Below are positions 63,660 to 64,000 of a DNA stretch of 64,000 bases, piece after piece. The position numbers and the translations under genes are program-made. Below the pieces are notes generated by a model. That model had not been told where the DNA came from. It made no database searches and saw nothing but the letters and a program-made list of their open reading frames with translations. Positions within the stretch are counted from its first letter, which is position 1, and every line of letters begins with the position of its first letter. This stretch comes from Neostapfia colusana (lineage: Eukaryota > Streptophyta > Magnoliopsida > Poales > Poaceae), in contig JASWHV010000012.1 in the NCBI GenBank assembly GCA_030760725.1, positions 55,583,652-55,647,651 on the forward strand, in the 5' to 3' direction.

Positions 63660-64000
63660 AAAAAATTACCAAACTTATTTACGACGGTTTTTTGGTCACA
63701 TCCGTCGTAAATAAGCCAGAATTATTTACGATGGCCTGTCCCATCGCCAATAGCATCAAACTTATTCACGACGGACCTGTCGTAAATAAATTTATTATTC
63801 ACGATGACCCCATCGTAAATAAATCCCACACGCCACGTGGCAGCCGGGGAACTTATTCGTGACGGGATTATTTAGCCATCGCGAATAAGCTTATTCACGA
63901 CAGGTACCGTCAATAACAGTCTTATTTACGACTAATTATCGGTGACGGCCAAAAACCGTTCTTTATTAACGACGGTTTCTAGCCGTTGTTAATTGTTGAT
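63660..64000. repeat. Subterminal repeats of the CACTA element
   Basis: About a dozen copies of TTATTTACGACGG-like units in both orientations: forward at 63675, 63721, 63758, 63796, 63850, 63889, 63921 and 63962; reverse at 63706, 63777, 63811 and 63876. Neighbouring opposite copies could pair as hairpins. Such arrays bind the transposase near CACTA ends. The terminal CACTA sequence is not reached before the window ends. Confidence 0.82.

Noticed and set aside
63660..64000. CRISPR-like array
   Set aside because: Repeats alternate in orientation with irregular short spacers in a plant transposon context; these are CACTA subterminal repeats.

Overview
The window is plant repeat DNA, almost certainly from a grass (Poaceae). 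The evidence is the mix of long-LTR Ty3/gypsy chromoviruses, Ty1/copia, RTE and L1 LINEs, a Tourist-type MITE and a CACTA element, many of them nested. I find no convincing host protein-coding gene, rRNA, tRNA gene or CRISPR. The GC-rich open frames lie inside LTRs. Species cannot be named from the sequence.

Layout. (1) 1-9800 is a minus-strand Ty3/gypsy element (element A, family X). It runs pol edge, protease, gag, an extra upstream ORF (ORF0), leader, a second gag-protease copy in tandem, leader, PBS at 7052-7066 and LTR from 7070. (2) 9801-40326 is one old Ty1/copia element (D) with TSD ATGGA. It is split by a Tekay/Del-like chromovirus (C, 14061-38762, TSD TCAAG). C was itself hit by an RTE LINE with an intact 994-codon ORF (19017-22488, 17-bp TSD), by a 318-bp Tourist-like MITE (29363-29680, TSD TAA), and by a CRM-like chromovirus on the minus strand (J, 30412-37885). 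(3) 40430-44481 is a 4.05-kb solo LTR of family X (E) with TSD AATTT. (4) 44482-49158 is low-copy-looking DNA with an AT-rich repeat cluster, a decayed L1 LINE 3' portion and a duplicated segment of about 160 bp. (5) 49159-62500 is another pile-up: a truncated C-family LTR (I), a CRM-like LTR stub (K), a family X 5' LTR with PBS, leader and gag start (F), and two more family X LTRs in opposite orientations (H interrupted by G). (6) 62530-64000 is the 3' part of a CACTA element: last exons of a Ptta/En-Spm-type gene, then subterminal repeats running off the window.

How the parts relate. Insertion order can be read from nesting: A, then D, then C, then RTE, MITE and J. The most interesting signals are in parts of the retrotransposons usually treated as non-coding. 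First, a two-exon acidic reading frame sits inside the LTRs of both family X and family C, with conserved exon lengths and codon phase. Second, an ORF0 upstream of gag is shared by both families but is absent from other family X copies here. Third, a splice-acceptor-like AG abuts the gag ATG in every element where that ATG is readable. Fourth, a small hairpin is kept in five family X LTRs. These were read by eye; alignment, RNA data and codon-substitution tests would be needed to confirm them.
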